Shown here piece by piece: positions 16,014 to 24,841 of a stretch of DNA of 54,150 nucleotides (its first letter is position 1; the number at the start of each line of letters is the position of its first letter). The notes below the pieces were generated by a model. That model was not told the DNA's origin, did no database searches, and saw only the letters and a program-made list of their open reading frames with translations. The stretch is from CAZVRZ01 sp964629965 (GTDB lineage: Bacteria > Chloroflexota > Anaerolineae > Anaerolineales > UBA4823), in assembly GCA_964629965.1 (NCBI GenBank), contig CAZVRZ010000015.1:1-54150 (forward strand), read 5' to 3'. Made by a program: the position numbers and the translations under genes.

Positions 16014-17600
16014 TCATTTGTTCTTCTGGAAAATTTGAACTTCATTGTTTCGGTAAATCTGGGTGTGAAAAGTATTCAAAGAACCGAGAAGGGACTCCGT
16101 TCTCTCAGGCTCTTTGGTGCCGATCTGTACGTATATAAAATCGAATTCTAGTTTTGTTTTGGCCTGCCATTCTTCTATACACTTCAGATCGCTGGTAACA
16201 TAACATTTTGACTGCAAAAAAGCATTCGCTTGATGATAAGCCTCAAAATCGATATCCGAATGCCATTCTTTACCTTGGGTTGTGGTCATGCTTTCTCTTT
16301 TGGTTAGGGCTGGAAACCACTCTTGAACTGGACTCTTGAAAGTATCATGCTCGCCTGTCATAATTAAAAAACGACTTTCTTGAGGCAAGTTCTCTCCAAC
16401 CCAACTCATTGCTGAACGTTGATCCGGCGATAACAGAAAATCTTGCAATAAATTCACTGAAAAATAAAAGGTGGATACAAGAGAATAACTGAGTACCACG
16501 CCAACAACAATGAGCGTGACCTTAAAGTGATTAACATTCCAGTCATCAATTGATGATGCTGGTTTGTTTGCTCGCAGTGAAATCATCCTGGGAATGAGTA
16601 CATCACTTATAAAAAAGCTGCCCAATATGGAAAGTGGAATGGCGGCATAAGTAGCAGCACTACGCTGGTGAACGATAAAAGGAATCACGAACCAGAGCGG
16701 TAATAAAAAATCTCGCCGATATAAAGCAGCGCCTGCTCCCAAAAAAGCAAAAACGGTCAGGATAGGCAAGAAGGACTCGCTCGCAAAGTTTAGAAATGAG
16801 AACTGAAAAATTCCCAGTAAGATCGTACCGCCTGTTTTTGAGGCAGCCAAAATCGGGCCAAAACCATGCCTGGCCAAAATGGTGCCCCACCAGGGGGATG
16901 TCAGTATGATAACGCCCAGGCAGACCAGGAGCGCATTTTTGAAATTCCGGGTCTTGTCATGTGCAACTCCCCAAAACAGGACACAGATCATGATCGTGTG
17001 TACGGTGGCATCTGGATGACTGAGAATAGTCAGGCTGCTCCATAAGATCACCCACCAGATACGATGCTTTTGGTTATTAAAAAATAAGTGATAAGCATTC
17101 AGCACTGCTAAGAGAAAAAACAACAAGCCAGGAGAACGTGTGATCCCTCCGCCCAGAATGATCCACTCAAAAGAGCGGGGGGTCAATGCAAAAATAGCAG
17201 CAGCCAAAGCAGCTCGCCGCAATGACTTGAGAACGGCCTTGGCCAAAAAGAACAGCACTACGATTGTGCAGCTAGAAAAAAACAGAGGAACATATTGAAT
17301 AGCTATGATCGTGGATATTCCTGGCAGGCTGGAAACCAGGCCGGTAAAATAAAAACCCAGCGGGGGGTAAACAAAAGGAGTAGTAAGAGAATTATAAGTA
17401 ATATAAGGTGGCAGATACCATGAATTGTTCTTGATATCTTCAATGGCGATATAAAACAATCCCCCATCTAGCAACGGAAAACCTGCTTTGATCACTGGCC
17501 AGGCTCTAAGAAAAATGCCAAATATGAGACCTATTCCTAGTAACAACAAGCTCCATTTTTTCTCGAAATCTACAATGGTTTCATCTTTGGCATTGTCCAT
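16014..17600 (-). CDS. Polytopic membrane protein, GT-C glycosyltransferase-like (paralogue)
   Basis: 528 residues with about ten membrane segments. It shares with the protein at 3686-5299 the blocks FPLLDGGLFYIAIEDI, TTPFVYPPLGFYFTGL, ALTPRSFEWIILGGGITRSPG, LTILSHPD and a soluble C-terminal end with MTGEHDTFKSPVQEWFPALT. These two proteins are clearly paralogues. Membership of the GT-C superfamily is inferred from the acidic residues in the first extracytoplasmic loop. The ATG start is 19 bp downstream of mutS2, so the gene is probably the last of the metG-mutS2 transcript. Its 3' end borders the putative origin. Its codon use is more A/T-rich than mutS2, which may mean separate history. Confidence 0.78.
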   Translation of the reverse strand: MDNAKDETIVDFEKKWSLLLLGIGLIFGIFLRAWPVIKAGFPLLDGGLFYIAIEDIKNNSWYLPPYITYNSLTTPFVYPPLGFYFTGLVSSLPGISTIIAIQYVPLFFSSCTIVVLFFLAKAVLKSLRRAALAAAIFALTPRSFEWIILGGGITRSPGLLFFLLAVLNAYHLFFNNQKHRIWWVILWSSLTILSHPDATVHTIMICVLFWGVAHDKTRNFKNALLVCLGVIILTSPWWGTILARHGFGPILAASKTGGTILLGIFQFSFLNFASESFLPILTVFAFLGAGAALYRRDFLLPLWFVIPFIVHQRSAATYAAIPLSILGSFFISDVLIPRMISLRANKPASSIDDWNVNHFKVTLIVVGVVLSYSLVSTFYFSVNLLQDFLLSPDQRSAMSWVGENLPQESRFLIMTGEHDTFKSPVQEWFPALTKRESMTTTQGKEWHSDIDFEAYHQANAFLQSKCYVTSDLKCIEEWQAKTKLEFDFIYVQIGTKEPERTESLLGSLNTFHTQIYRNNEVQIFQKNK

Positions 17601-17619
17601 TAGCGCAACCTTTTTTTGA

Positions 17620-20031
17620 CTATGTATTCAGTTTTACCACGGTTACCCCGTCTCCGCCTTCTTTTTCTTTACCGGATTCGAAAGACTTGACATGAGAATG
17701 GTTGCCAAGCACTTCTCGCACGGCGAGTCTAAGCTTACCGGTGCCTTTACCGTGAATGATACGTACGAACGGCATACCGGCCAGGTATGCGGCATCCAAA
17801 TACCGGTCAAGTGCGTCCAGAGCATCATCTGCTCGCTGCCCGCGCAGGTCTAATTCCATCCCAGGAGAGGCAGGCAGTTCTAAGGCTGTGGTTGCTGTTT
17901 GATTTGCCGGTGCAGAACTACGTTTGCGCCGATTCGGTGTTTCTTCTTCGACCGGCGCTGCACTGCCCATAGCGATATCTGATAATCGGGCGCGTATCCT
18001 GAGCATGCCTACCTGGACTTCAACTTCTTCTTCTCCAAGCGAAGTGATAACGCCCTGAGTATTCAACGAGCGCAAACGCACTTTTTCTCCCAGGCGCAGC
18101 GAACGCTGAACAGCCTGTCCATCTAAGGCTGCCACGTTACGCGATACGGGTTTTTCTACCTGTTCTTCCAAAATCTCAATATTTTCTTCTACAGCCTGAA
18201 GCGCTTCGAGAGGCTGCCGGGCACGCGCCAGGGCTCGCCGCGCCTGGCGAAGCTCTTCCTGGATCTGTTGCACTTCTTCTTCGGCTTGCAAGCGAGCATT
18301 TTCAAGAATCTGCCTGCGCTCATCATCGATCTGCTCCAAGCGGCGGGCAAGCGCATTACGCATTTGCTCGGCTTCCTGGTGCGCTTTTTCGGCAGCCACA
18401 CGGCTCTTACGGGTCAGGTCTCGCTGGCGATGTATCTCATCTAGAAGATCATCTGCACGCAAATCATCTGGGTCGATTTCAGAGCGCGCCGTGCGAATAA
18501 TCCCGGCATACATGCCCAATCTTTGCGCAATCGCCAGAGCGTTTGATCGACCTGGCAGCCCAATGGTCAACCTGAAAGTAGGGCGAAGTGTTTCCAGGTC
18601 AAATTCAACACAGGCGTTCACCACTCCAGGCGTGATGTGCGCATAGCTTTTTAGCTCTGGGTGGTGAGTGGTAACCAATGTTGTAATACTGCGATCCAGA
18701 AGGTGAGAAAGAATCGATCGCGCCAGGGCGGCACCTTCCTGAGGATCGGTGCCGGCGCCCAGTTCATCTAGTATTACCAATGATTTGGGCCCGGCGGCAT
18801 TCAAGATGCGGATGATATTGGTGATGTGCCCCGAGAACGTAGATAACGATTGCTCGATCGATTGTTCATCACCGATATCGGCAAAAATTGATTTAAATAA
18901 ACTGATCTCAGAACCAGAATGAGCCGGAACATGCAGCCCGCTTTGCGCCATGAGCGCTAGAAGGCCGACCGTTTTCAGCGTGACAGTTTTCCCGCCGGTA
19001 TTGGGGCCGGTGATGATCAGAGCATAGGTCTGGTCGTCCAGGTCTACATCGATTGGCACTACTGTCTCAGGATTTAATAACGGATGGCGAGCCTGGAATA
19101 ACCGAATCAGGCTGCCGGGGTGTTTGCTGCCCGGCCTGGCCTGGATGGGATGCAGGATGGGCTCGGTGGCAGCCATGTCTTCAGCAAATTTGGCTTTAGC
19201 AAAAGCCAGGTCGATCTCTGCAATGGTATCCAGCGTCAACTGTATCGAAACGGCGTTGCGTGCCACTTGATATGATAGCTCAGCCAGAATACGCCGTTCT
19301 TCCTCGCGCTCGGCCAATAACATTTCACGGTATTGGTTGTTTTGGTCGACAACGTTCAATGGCTCGACGAACAACGTGGCCCCAGAGGATGATAGGTCGT
19401 GAACAATGGACTTGATGCGTCCCTTGAACTCAGACCGCAAAGGGATCACATAACGTCCATCGCGCTGTGTTATGATCGCCTCTTGAAGGTAAGGACCATT
19501 CTTTGGATCGCTGATGATACGTTGCAGCTTGCTCAGCAGCCGCTCATGGGAGATACGCAGTTCGCGGCGGATCGTTGCCAGCTTATCAGAAGCGTTGTCA
19601 AGAATTTCGCCCCGGTCTGATATGGCGCGTGTGATTGTGTCGATCAATCCCAATGGAGGGGGCAGCTTCGCTGCAATGACGAACAGGTTTGGAAATTGCA
19701 GTTCCAACTTTTCAAACAGGCGAGATAGGGTGCGAGCGGCGATCAAAGTAGATTTTATATCCAGCAAATCGGTAGGTGTCAGCACTCCGCCGTGGTTGGC
19801 CAGATCGACCATAGAACGCACATCGCGTGCCCCGCCGATGGAAAGATCCGGATGTGTTGCCAGCAATTGAACGGCTTCGCTCGTCTCTGTCAGCCACCGC
19901 CGGGCTTCATCAATATTCTGCGTAGGTCGTAGTGCGAGGGCTCGATCTTTGGATGCGGAAAAAGCACAATAGCCATCCAGGCGAATCAAAATTTTGTCAA
20001 ATTCAAGAGTTTGAAATGTTTTATCGTCCAT
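17620..20031 (-). CDS. mutS2: Endonuclease MutS2 (MutS-like ATPase with Smr domain)
   Basis: 803 residues. It has a MutS-type core and clamp domain, the ABC ATPase with Walker A GPNTGGKT at residues 342-349, and signature and Walker B regions (STFSGH; LVILDELGAGTDP). A long coiled coil follows (about 520-620), then a KOW-like segment and a C-terminal Smr nuclease domain beginning LDLRG at about 727-731 with HGKGTG. MutS2 proteins suppress homologous recombination, and in some bacteria they split collided ribosomes. The Smr motif is intact, so nuclease activity is expected. The start codon overlaps the metG stop by one base (TAATG), which implies translational coupling. Confidence 0.96.
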   Translation of the reverse strand: MDDKTFQTLEFDKILIRLDGYCAFSASKDRALALRPTQNIDEARRWLTETSEAVQLLATHPDLSIGGARDVRSMVDLANHGGVLTPTDLLDIKSTLIAARTLSRLFEKLELQFPNLFVIAAKLPPPLGLIDTITRAISDRGEILDNASDKLATIRRELRISHERLLSKLQRIISDPKNGPYLQEAIITQRDGRYVIPLRSEFKGRIKSIVHDLSSSGATLFVEPLNVVDQNNQYREMLLAEREEERRILAELSYQVARNAVSIQLTLDTIAEIDLAFAKAKFAEDMAATEPILHPIQARPGSKHPGSLIRLFQARHPLLNPETVVPIDVDLDDQTYALIITGPNTGGKTVTLKTVGLLALMAQSGLHVPAHSGSEISLFKSIFADIGDEQSIEQSLSTFSGHITNIIRILNAAGPKSLVILDELGAGTDPQEGAALARSILSHLLDRSITTLVTTHHPELKSYAHITPGVVNACVEFDLETLRPTFRLTIGLPGRSNALAIAQRLGMYAGIIRTARSEIDPDDLRADDLLDEIHRQRDLTRKSRVAAEKAHQEAEQMRNALARRLEQIDDERRQILENARLQAEEEVQQIQEELRQARRALARARQPLEALQAVEENIEILEEQVEKPVSRNVAALDGQAVQRSLRLGEKVRLRSLNTQGVITSLGEEEVEVQVGMLRIRARLSDIAMGSAAPVEEETPNRRKRSSAPANQTATTALELPASPGMELDLRGQRADDALDALDRYLDAAYLAGMPFVRIIHGKGTGKLRLAVREVLGNHSHVKSFESGKEKEGGDGVTVVKLNT

Positions 20032-21827
20032 TAGGGCTTAGATTTTTCCCTAAGCCGTGCCCGTTCTTCCTCTACAATGCTATCATCCAATTTGCGGAAG
20101 AGGGGCTCCGGCTTATTCATTTGCTGACCGGCAGGCAAGTTGCTGGGTTCCCATCGCCCGCTGGCTTGCCCTGGCAAATAACGCAAGACTCTGTGTTCTC
20201 CCAGCGAGTCCTGGATAGTTTGAATCTCCTGCTCTCCATAGATAGGCTGGAGGTACCCCAAGAAGGAATGCAAACGCCCACTGCTAAATGGGAGAAAAGG
20301 AGAAAACAGGATCTTGAGGGAATCAATGGCGCGTAAAGCAGTGTAGATTGTCTTTGCCGCAGACTCTTTGTCTGCCTTGATCTCAAACCAGGGAGCAGCG
20401 GTATCCAGGTAGCGATTGACTTCTGTTGCCAGGCGCATGGCTTCGGCTAATGCGGCTCTCAAATGAACCGCATAAAAGTGTTCTCCAACGGTTTGGAATC
20501 CGCCATCTACGATGCGCAAGATTTCGTGATCGGCAGGTCTGAGATCACCGGGTTCCGGCACTTTTCCATCCCAGTGTTTGTAAGCAAAAGCAAGCACCCG
20601 ATTTACCAGGTTTCCCCAGGTTGCAACCAATTCATTGTTGTTGCGATTCAAGAAATCCTGCCAGTCCCAATCTGTATCCCTGTTTTCGGGCATGTTGGCC
20701 GTCAGGTAATAGCGCAGCGAATCTGGCTCGTAACGGGTAACAAAATCCAATCCCCATACGGCCCAATTGCGGCTACCGGATATTTTCTTCCCTTCGAGAT
20801 TCATGAATTGGGTGGCGGGCACATCATAAGGCAAGTTAAGCGGGCTGCCAGGCTCTCCAGAAAATATCCTGATAAAATCGGCGCCGGCGCCTTTAAGTTG
20901 AGCGGGCCACATGGCTGCGTGGAAGAAAATATTGTCTTTCCCGATGAAATAGAAGGCTTTGGCATCTGGGTCGGTCCACCAATTCTTCCAGTCTTCATTT
21001 TCCCCCACGATCTGCGCCCATTCGATGCTGGCTGAAAGGTACCCTATGACGGCTTCAAACCACACATATAAGCATTTCCCACTCCATCCTTCCACAGGAA
21101 CCGGTATACCCCAATCCAAGTCCCGCGTGATGGGCCGCGGCTGCAATCCTTCGCTGGTAATCTGTCCTAGTGATTGCCCTAACACAGTTTCGCGCCAGTA
21201 ATGCTGCCGCTCTTTTAGAAATTTAGTAACCTCCGCCTGCAGCCTTGAGAGATCCAGGTAAAAATGCTCTGTATCGCGCAACTCGGGAGTGGAACCATCC
21301 ACTTTGGAGCGAGGATTGACCAGTTTCTCGGGTTCAAGCACATTACCGCAAAAATCGCATTGATCGGAGCGGGCTCCTGGTGTTCCGCAAAGGTAACAGG
21401 TGCCTTCGACATAGCGATCGGGTAGAAAGCGGTTAGCGGCGGTTGAATACCATTGGGGGCGCGTTGCGCTAAAGAGGTAGCCGTTTTCTTTCAACGCCAG
21501 GAAGATGCTCTGCGAAACCTTAAAATGATTAAGGGTATGTGTGCTGGTGAATAGATCGTACGAAATACCGATTTTCATGTACAGATCTAGAAATTCGTTG
21601 TGAAAACGTTTGTAAACTTCTTCTACCGGCTTCCCCTCGGCATCTGCCCGTAAAGTAACGGGGGTACCATGCGAATCTGTACCTGACACCATCAAAACAC
21701 GATTCCCTTTTAAACGGTGATAACGCGCCGTAATATCTCCAGGCAGATGCGAGCTGGTAATATTACCCACGTGGATAGGGGCGTTTGCATAAGGCCAGGC
21801 GATAGAAATCAAAATGTTTTCACTCAT
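20031..21827 (-). CDS. metG: Methionyl-tRNA synthetase
   Basis: Class I aminoacyl-tRNA synthetase that charges tRNA-Met. The HIGH-type motif is HVGN near residue 18, and the KMSKS-type loop is KISGS at residues 348-352. A zinc knuckle (CYLCGTPGARSDQCDFCG) sits in the connective domain. 598 residues; the C-terminal dimerisation/tRNA-binding module found in longer MetG proteins is missing. GAGGAG stands 6 nt before the ATG. It is the first gene of metG-mutS2-GT-C, driven by the promoter at 22042-22070 through a leader of about 200 nt. Confidence 0.97.
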   Translation of the reverse strand: MSENILISIAWPYANAPIHVGNITSSHLPGDITARYHRLKGNRVLMVSGTDSHGTPVTLRADAEGKPVEEVYKRFHNEFLDLYMKIGISYDLFTSTHTLNHFKVSQSIFLALKENGYLFSATRPQWYSTAANRFLPDRYVEGTCYLCGTPGARSDQCDFCGNVLEPEKLVNPRSKVDGSTPELRDTEHFYLDLSRLQAEVTKFLKERQHYWRETVLGQSLGQITSEGLQPRPITRDLDWGIPVPVEGWSGKCLYVWFEAVIGYLSASIEWAQIVGENEDWKNWWTDPDAKAFYFIGKDNIFFHAAMWPAQLKGAGADFIRIFSGEPGSPLNLPYDVPATQFMNLEGKKISGSRNWAVWGLDFVTRYEPDSLRYYLTANMPENRDTDWDWQDFLNRNNNELVATWGNLVNRVLAFAYKHWDGKVPEPGDLRPADHEILRIVDGGFQTVGEHFYAVHLRAALAEAMRLATEVNRYLDTAAPWFEIKADKESAAKTIYTALRAIDSLKILFSPFLPFSSGRLHSFLGYLQPIYGEQEIQTIQDSLGEHRVLRYLPGQASGRWEPSNLPAGQQMNKPEPLFRKLDDSIVEEERARLREKSKP

Positions 21828-21856
21828 AGTTCGCTCTCCTCAGATAATAGACACAA

Positions 21857-21885
21857 AACAGGCTGCCCAATGTGGACAGCCTGTT
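21857..21885 (-). promoter_or_regulatory. Hairpin in the metG leader
   Basis: On the transcribed strand AACAGGCTG and CAGCCTGTT form a 9-bp stem with an 11-nt loop, followed by TTTTGTG, 15-20 nt before the metG ribosome-binding site. The shape resembles a weak attenuator. No T-box consensus or S-box motif is seen in the leader, so the signal, if any, is unknown. Confidence 0.45.
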
Positions 21886-22041
21886 AGTAAACTTGCCATT
21901 GAAGCCGATCAGGAAGGATGCCTCAATTCGCTGGCTGTCCAGGAGCGCGTAGACATCGACATCATGATCGTCGATGAATCTCGTAGAACCTGGAAAAGTG
22001 ATGTGGGAGGCACAATAGTTTCCTTTCACAACGTAACGCAG

Positions 22042-22070
22042 AGTCTAAACGGGCAAACATAATTTGTCAA
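22042..22070 (-). promoter_or_regulatory. Promoter of metG-mutS2
   Basis: On the minus strand TTGACA (22070-22065), exactly 17 bp, then TAGACT (22047-22042). The -35 is perfect and the -10 matches four of six bases. It starts just 6 bp after the sigma-factor stop codon and gives an mRNA leader of about 208 nt before metG. Confidence 0.78.
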
Positions 22071-22076
22071 GATGCG

Positions 22077-23240
22077 TTACAAATAATCTTTTAAAAGCCG
22101 GGAACGGCATGGATGCCGCAGCCTGCGCAAGGCTTTTCCTTCAATCTGGCGAATACGCTCGCGTGTCAGCCCGAATTTTTGCCCTACCTCTTCCAAAGTG
22201 TAGGGATGTCCATTTTCCAATCCGAATCGCAGGCGAATAATACGCGCCTCTCGCGGCGAGAGAGATTCCAGCACTTTCTCTACCCGTTCTTTGAGCAAGT
22301 TTTCGTAGGCCGTTTGCGCCGGCGGTGGGGTGAGCGTATCCTCAATGAATAAACCAAACTCAGAATCGTCTTCGTCGCCGACGGGGCTTTCCAAAGAGAT
22401 AGGGATCCAGGAGACTTGCAACATCCACTGCAAACGATCGGCCGGAACCTCCATTTCAGTTGAAAGCTCCTCAATCGTGGGCGGCCGTCCCAAGTCTTGT
22501 TCGAGCTTATGGATGCTCTTATAGAGTGTGCGGATACGGTCCGACATGTGTACAGGAACGCGAATCGTGCGCCCCTGGTCTGCGATAGAGCGAGTGATGG
22601 TCTGTCGTATCCACCAGGTGGCGTAGGTGGAGAAGCGGAAACCGCGCTTATATTCAAATTTACTGACGGCTTTCATCAGACCGAGATTCCCTTCCTGGAT
22701 CAAATCCAGGAACGGTACGCCGCGGCCCATATACTTCTTGGCTATACTAACCACCAAACGGGTGTTAGCCTTGATCAGGTGCTCGCGCGCTAATCGGCCG
22801 TCTTCGACAACTTGATTAAGCTCGCTCTTTAGTTTTTGAGCTTTCGGATCGCCATTTAATTTGGCGAGATCGCCCTTGGCCTGGTGGGCTTCTTCAATCT
22901 GTTTTGCAAGAGAGATTTCTTCTTGCAGGGAAAGCAGCGGTACGCTGGACATTTCCTTGAGATACAATCCCACGGTATCGTCAGCGGCGATATACTCCAG
23001 ATTGGAACCGATTGCTTCAGTAAACCCCCCGCTATCTTCAAATTCATCATCATCGATAACGATCTCAACGCCTAACCTACGGAGAGTGACCAGCATATTT
23101 TGAAGAAGTTCATCATCGTCTCTACCATCTGGATACGCATCGATGATATCATCTGTTGTCAGGTAACCTTGTAGCTCAGATCTTTCTAACAAGAGATGGA
23201 TGACTTCTTTGGTCCGGAGTCTTTGTTGAGGATAAACCAT
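22077..23240 (-). CDS. Primary-type RNA polymerase sigma factor (RpoD/SigA family)
   Basis: 387 residues when started at ATG 23240, which lies 7 nt after AGGAGG; the TTG two codons upstream has no spacing from it. Region 1.2 is DTVGLYLKEMSSVPLLSLQEE. Region 2 contains GNLGLMKAVSKFEYKRGFRF and STYATWWIRQ. Region 3 follows, and region 4 has the helix-turn-helix LEEVGQKFGLTRERIRQIE. This identifies a group 1 or 2 sigma70. A short acidic N-terminal region (DDDEFEDSGG) stands where region 1.1 would be. Whether it is the sole housekeeping sigma cannot be known from one window. It is probably co-transcribed with yceD upstream. Confidence 0.94.
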   Translation of the reverse strand: MVYPQQRLRTKEVIHLLLERSELQGYLTTDDIIDAYPDGRDDDELLQNMLVTLRRLGVEIVIDDDEFEDSGGFTEAIGSNLEYIAADDTVGLYLKEMSSVPLLSLQEEISLAKQIEEAHQAKGDLAKLNGDPKAQKLKSELNQVVEDGRLAREHLIKANTRLVVSIAKKYMGRGVPFLDLIQEGNLGLMKAVSKFEYKRGFRFSTYATWWIRQTITRSIADQGRTIRVPVHMSDRIRTLYKSIHKLEQDLGRPPTIEELSTEMEVPADRLQWMLQVSWIPISLESPVGDEDDSEFGLFIEDTLTPPPAQTAYENLLKERVEKVLESLSPREARIIRLRFGLENGHPYTLEEVGQKFGLTRERIRQIEGKALRRLRHPCRSRLLKDYL

Positions 23241-23300
23241 ATACAACCCTCCTGGTACCGAACAGAACCGCCGATGAATTATGAAGAGAAGATCAAGTTT

Positions 23301-23816
23301 TCACTCATCTTCCACGAACGATCTCAATACATCGAGATGAGAGTCACTATGAATGATGGCATGATTACAGGTAGTAAAGTTTAGATTTTCACCACACTCC
23401 TGGCACAAGCCCCTGCAGTCCGGCTTACACAACGGGCTGATGGGCATTTCCAAAAGCATATATTCCCGCAGCATTGGCTCAAGGTCGATTTTCCCGTCTT
23501 CGGGAAGCAGCAGGTACGATTCAGTCATCGAGCGCTTATTGAAAGCATAGAGATCGGAAAATCCAGGGGATAAGATCTGTGAATATTCACTCAAACAACG
23601 CACGCATTCGGCTTTGGCTTGAGCCTGAAATTTGGCCTGCATGAGCAACCCTTGGGGAGTGCGCGAAACGCGCACCATACCCGTAAGACTTGAAAGATCT
23701 AAATCTGGCTCTAAACGAATCGTTGGCAGGTCAAAATCAAAATCTCGGCTGTAACCAATGCCTTGATAAATGATAAAGCCAACGTTGAGCCGTAAGGGGG
23801 AAAACGATGTGGACAC
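23301..23816 (-). CDS. yceD: YceD/DUF177 family protein
   Basis: 171 residues, with the DUF177 hallmarks: a central CVRCLSEY and a C-terminal cysteine-rich part (CKPDCRGLCQECGENLNFTTC). YceD proteins are linked to 23S rRNA maturation and, in most bacteria, sit directly before rpmF (ribosomal protein L32). Here no rpmF follows; the sigma-factor gene is next after 60 bp. The GTG start at 23816 has no clear Shine-Dalgarno sequence, but it falls 40 bp after an extended -10 promoter, so a short-leader transcript is likely. Confidence 0.88.
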   Translation of the reverse strand: MSTSFSPLRLNVGFIIYQGIGYSRDFDFDLPTIRLEPDLDLSSLTGMVRVSRTPQGLLMQAKFQAQAKAECVRCLSEYSQILSPGFSDLYAFNKRSMTESYLLLPEDGKIDLEPMLREYMLLEMPISPLCKPDCRGLCQECGENLNFTTCNHAIIHSDSHLDVLRSFVEDE

Positions 23817-23855
23817 TGGATAGAAAAGAAAGAGGATATTTTGATTCTTTCGCCC

Positions 23856-23884
23856 ATTATATCATAACATCTTGCATTTTTATC
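23856..23884 (-). promoter_or_regulatory. Extended -10 promoter of yceD-sigma operon
   Basis: Minus strand: GATAAA (23884-23879), 17 bp, TATAAT (23861-23856) preceded by TGA, which gives an extended -10 element. It is located 40 bp upstream of the yceD start. Confidence 0.7.
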
Positions 23885-24029
23885 AGTCTTTTTCCCAAAA
23901 TTTCTATTTATATTGTAAATATCCAGTTCGTGTACGAGGCGTAAAATTAGGCCTGCTATTTGAGCTAGCCGTTTTTCTAGAGCCCTCGCTCGCAAAAAAA
24001 CACTATTCATGCTTTGCTTCGGATTGCTT

Positions 24030-24035
24030 TATAAT
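24030..24035 (+). promoter_or_regulatory. Possible -10 element of rdgB
   Basis: TATAAT is located 31 bp upstream of the rdgB GTG start. No good -35 is seen at 16-18 bp (best TTCATG), so the promoter is only tentative. Confidence 0.4.
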
Positions 24036-24065
24036 AAAGTTCATCTTATCTTCAGGAGATTTTGC

Positions 24066-24662
24066 GTGTTGCAACTGCTTTTAGCGACAGGGAATGCTGG
24101 AAAACTGTATGAAATGCGCACTTTGTTGGCTGATCTTGAGGCGCATCTTTTATCTCCAAAGGATATCGACCTGCAGTTAGAAGTAGTGGAAGACGGCGAG
24201 ACTTACGCCGAAAACGCTTCTCGTAAGGCGCTGTCTTTTTCCCACACTTCGGGATTGGTTTCGTTGGCAGACGATTCGGGCTTAGAAGTAGCAGCGCTGG
24301 GTGGAGCTCCGGGTATCCATTCGGCTCGCTTTTCTCCGCTCCCAAAAGCCACCGACGCCGACCGGCGCTCATATTTGCTCGAAACTTTACGGCAGCACCC
24401 TCGTCCATGGAAAGCCCGTTTTCATTGCACTGTGGCTTTAGCCACACCAGAAGGAGAAATATTCTTTGCAGAAGGAAATTGCCCAGGCGAAATTATCCCG
24501 GAGGAACGCGGTCACAATGGCTTTGGGTATGATCCAATTTTCTATCTTCCTGAATTAGGTTGTACCATGGCTCAGCTATCTTTAGAGCAAAAAAATCGTA
24601 TAAGCCATCGGGCGGGCGCCATTATGAAAGCTCGCCCATATTTGATCGAACTATCCAAATAG
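24066..24662 (+). CDS. rdgB: XTP/dITP diphosphatase (RdgB/HAM1)
   Basis: Pyrophosphatase that removes non-canonical purine nucleotides (XTP, dITP, ITP) from the pool. The start is GTG 24066, placed 7 nt after AGGAG (24054-24058). The protein then begins VLQLLLATGNAGKLYEM, with the family's N-terminal TxNxxK-like motif. SLADDSGLEVAALGGAPGIHSARF, GHNGFGYDPIF and the C-terminal KNRISHRAGA are all diagnostic. 198 residues is the usual size. It is divergent from yceD. The longer open frame upstream of the GTG has no support. Confidence 0.95.
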   Translation: MLQLLLATGNAGKLYEMRTLLADLEAHLLSPKDIDLQLEVVEDGETYAENASRKALSFSHTSGLVSLADDSGLEVAALGGAPGIHSARFSPLPKATDADRRSYLLETLRQHPRPWKARFHCTVALATPEGEIFFAEGNCPGEIIPEERGHNGFGYDPIFYLPELGCTMAQLSLEQKNRISHRAGAIMKARPYLIELSK

Positions 24663-24841
24663 TGAATGAGGTTGGTATTTACCAAGAGAAATCCTTTGAG
24701 TTTCTATGCAGCTACACTCTTTTCGGTTATTATAGTGGCATGAGGGGCTTCTTCTTTGAGGAAGTAAGGCAGGGTTGTGTGCTGGGTAGCCTGTGGATTA
24801 TTAAGCAGTCGGGGTTTCCTGCGGGCACTCTGGATGATTCA

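Noticed and set aside
21820..22029. 69-residue leftward frame in the metG leader
   Set aside because: It starts with GTG, has no Shine-Dalgarno sequence, runs through the hairpin and overlaps the metG start; no recognisable family. Better read as a non-coding leader.
21828..22035. T-box or SAM riboswitch before metG
   Set aside because: The conserved T-box sequence and the S-box core were looked for by eye and not found.
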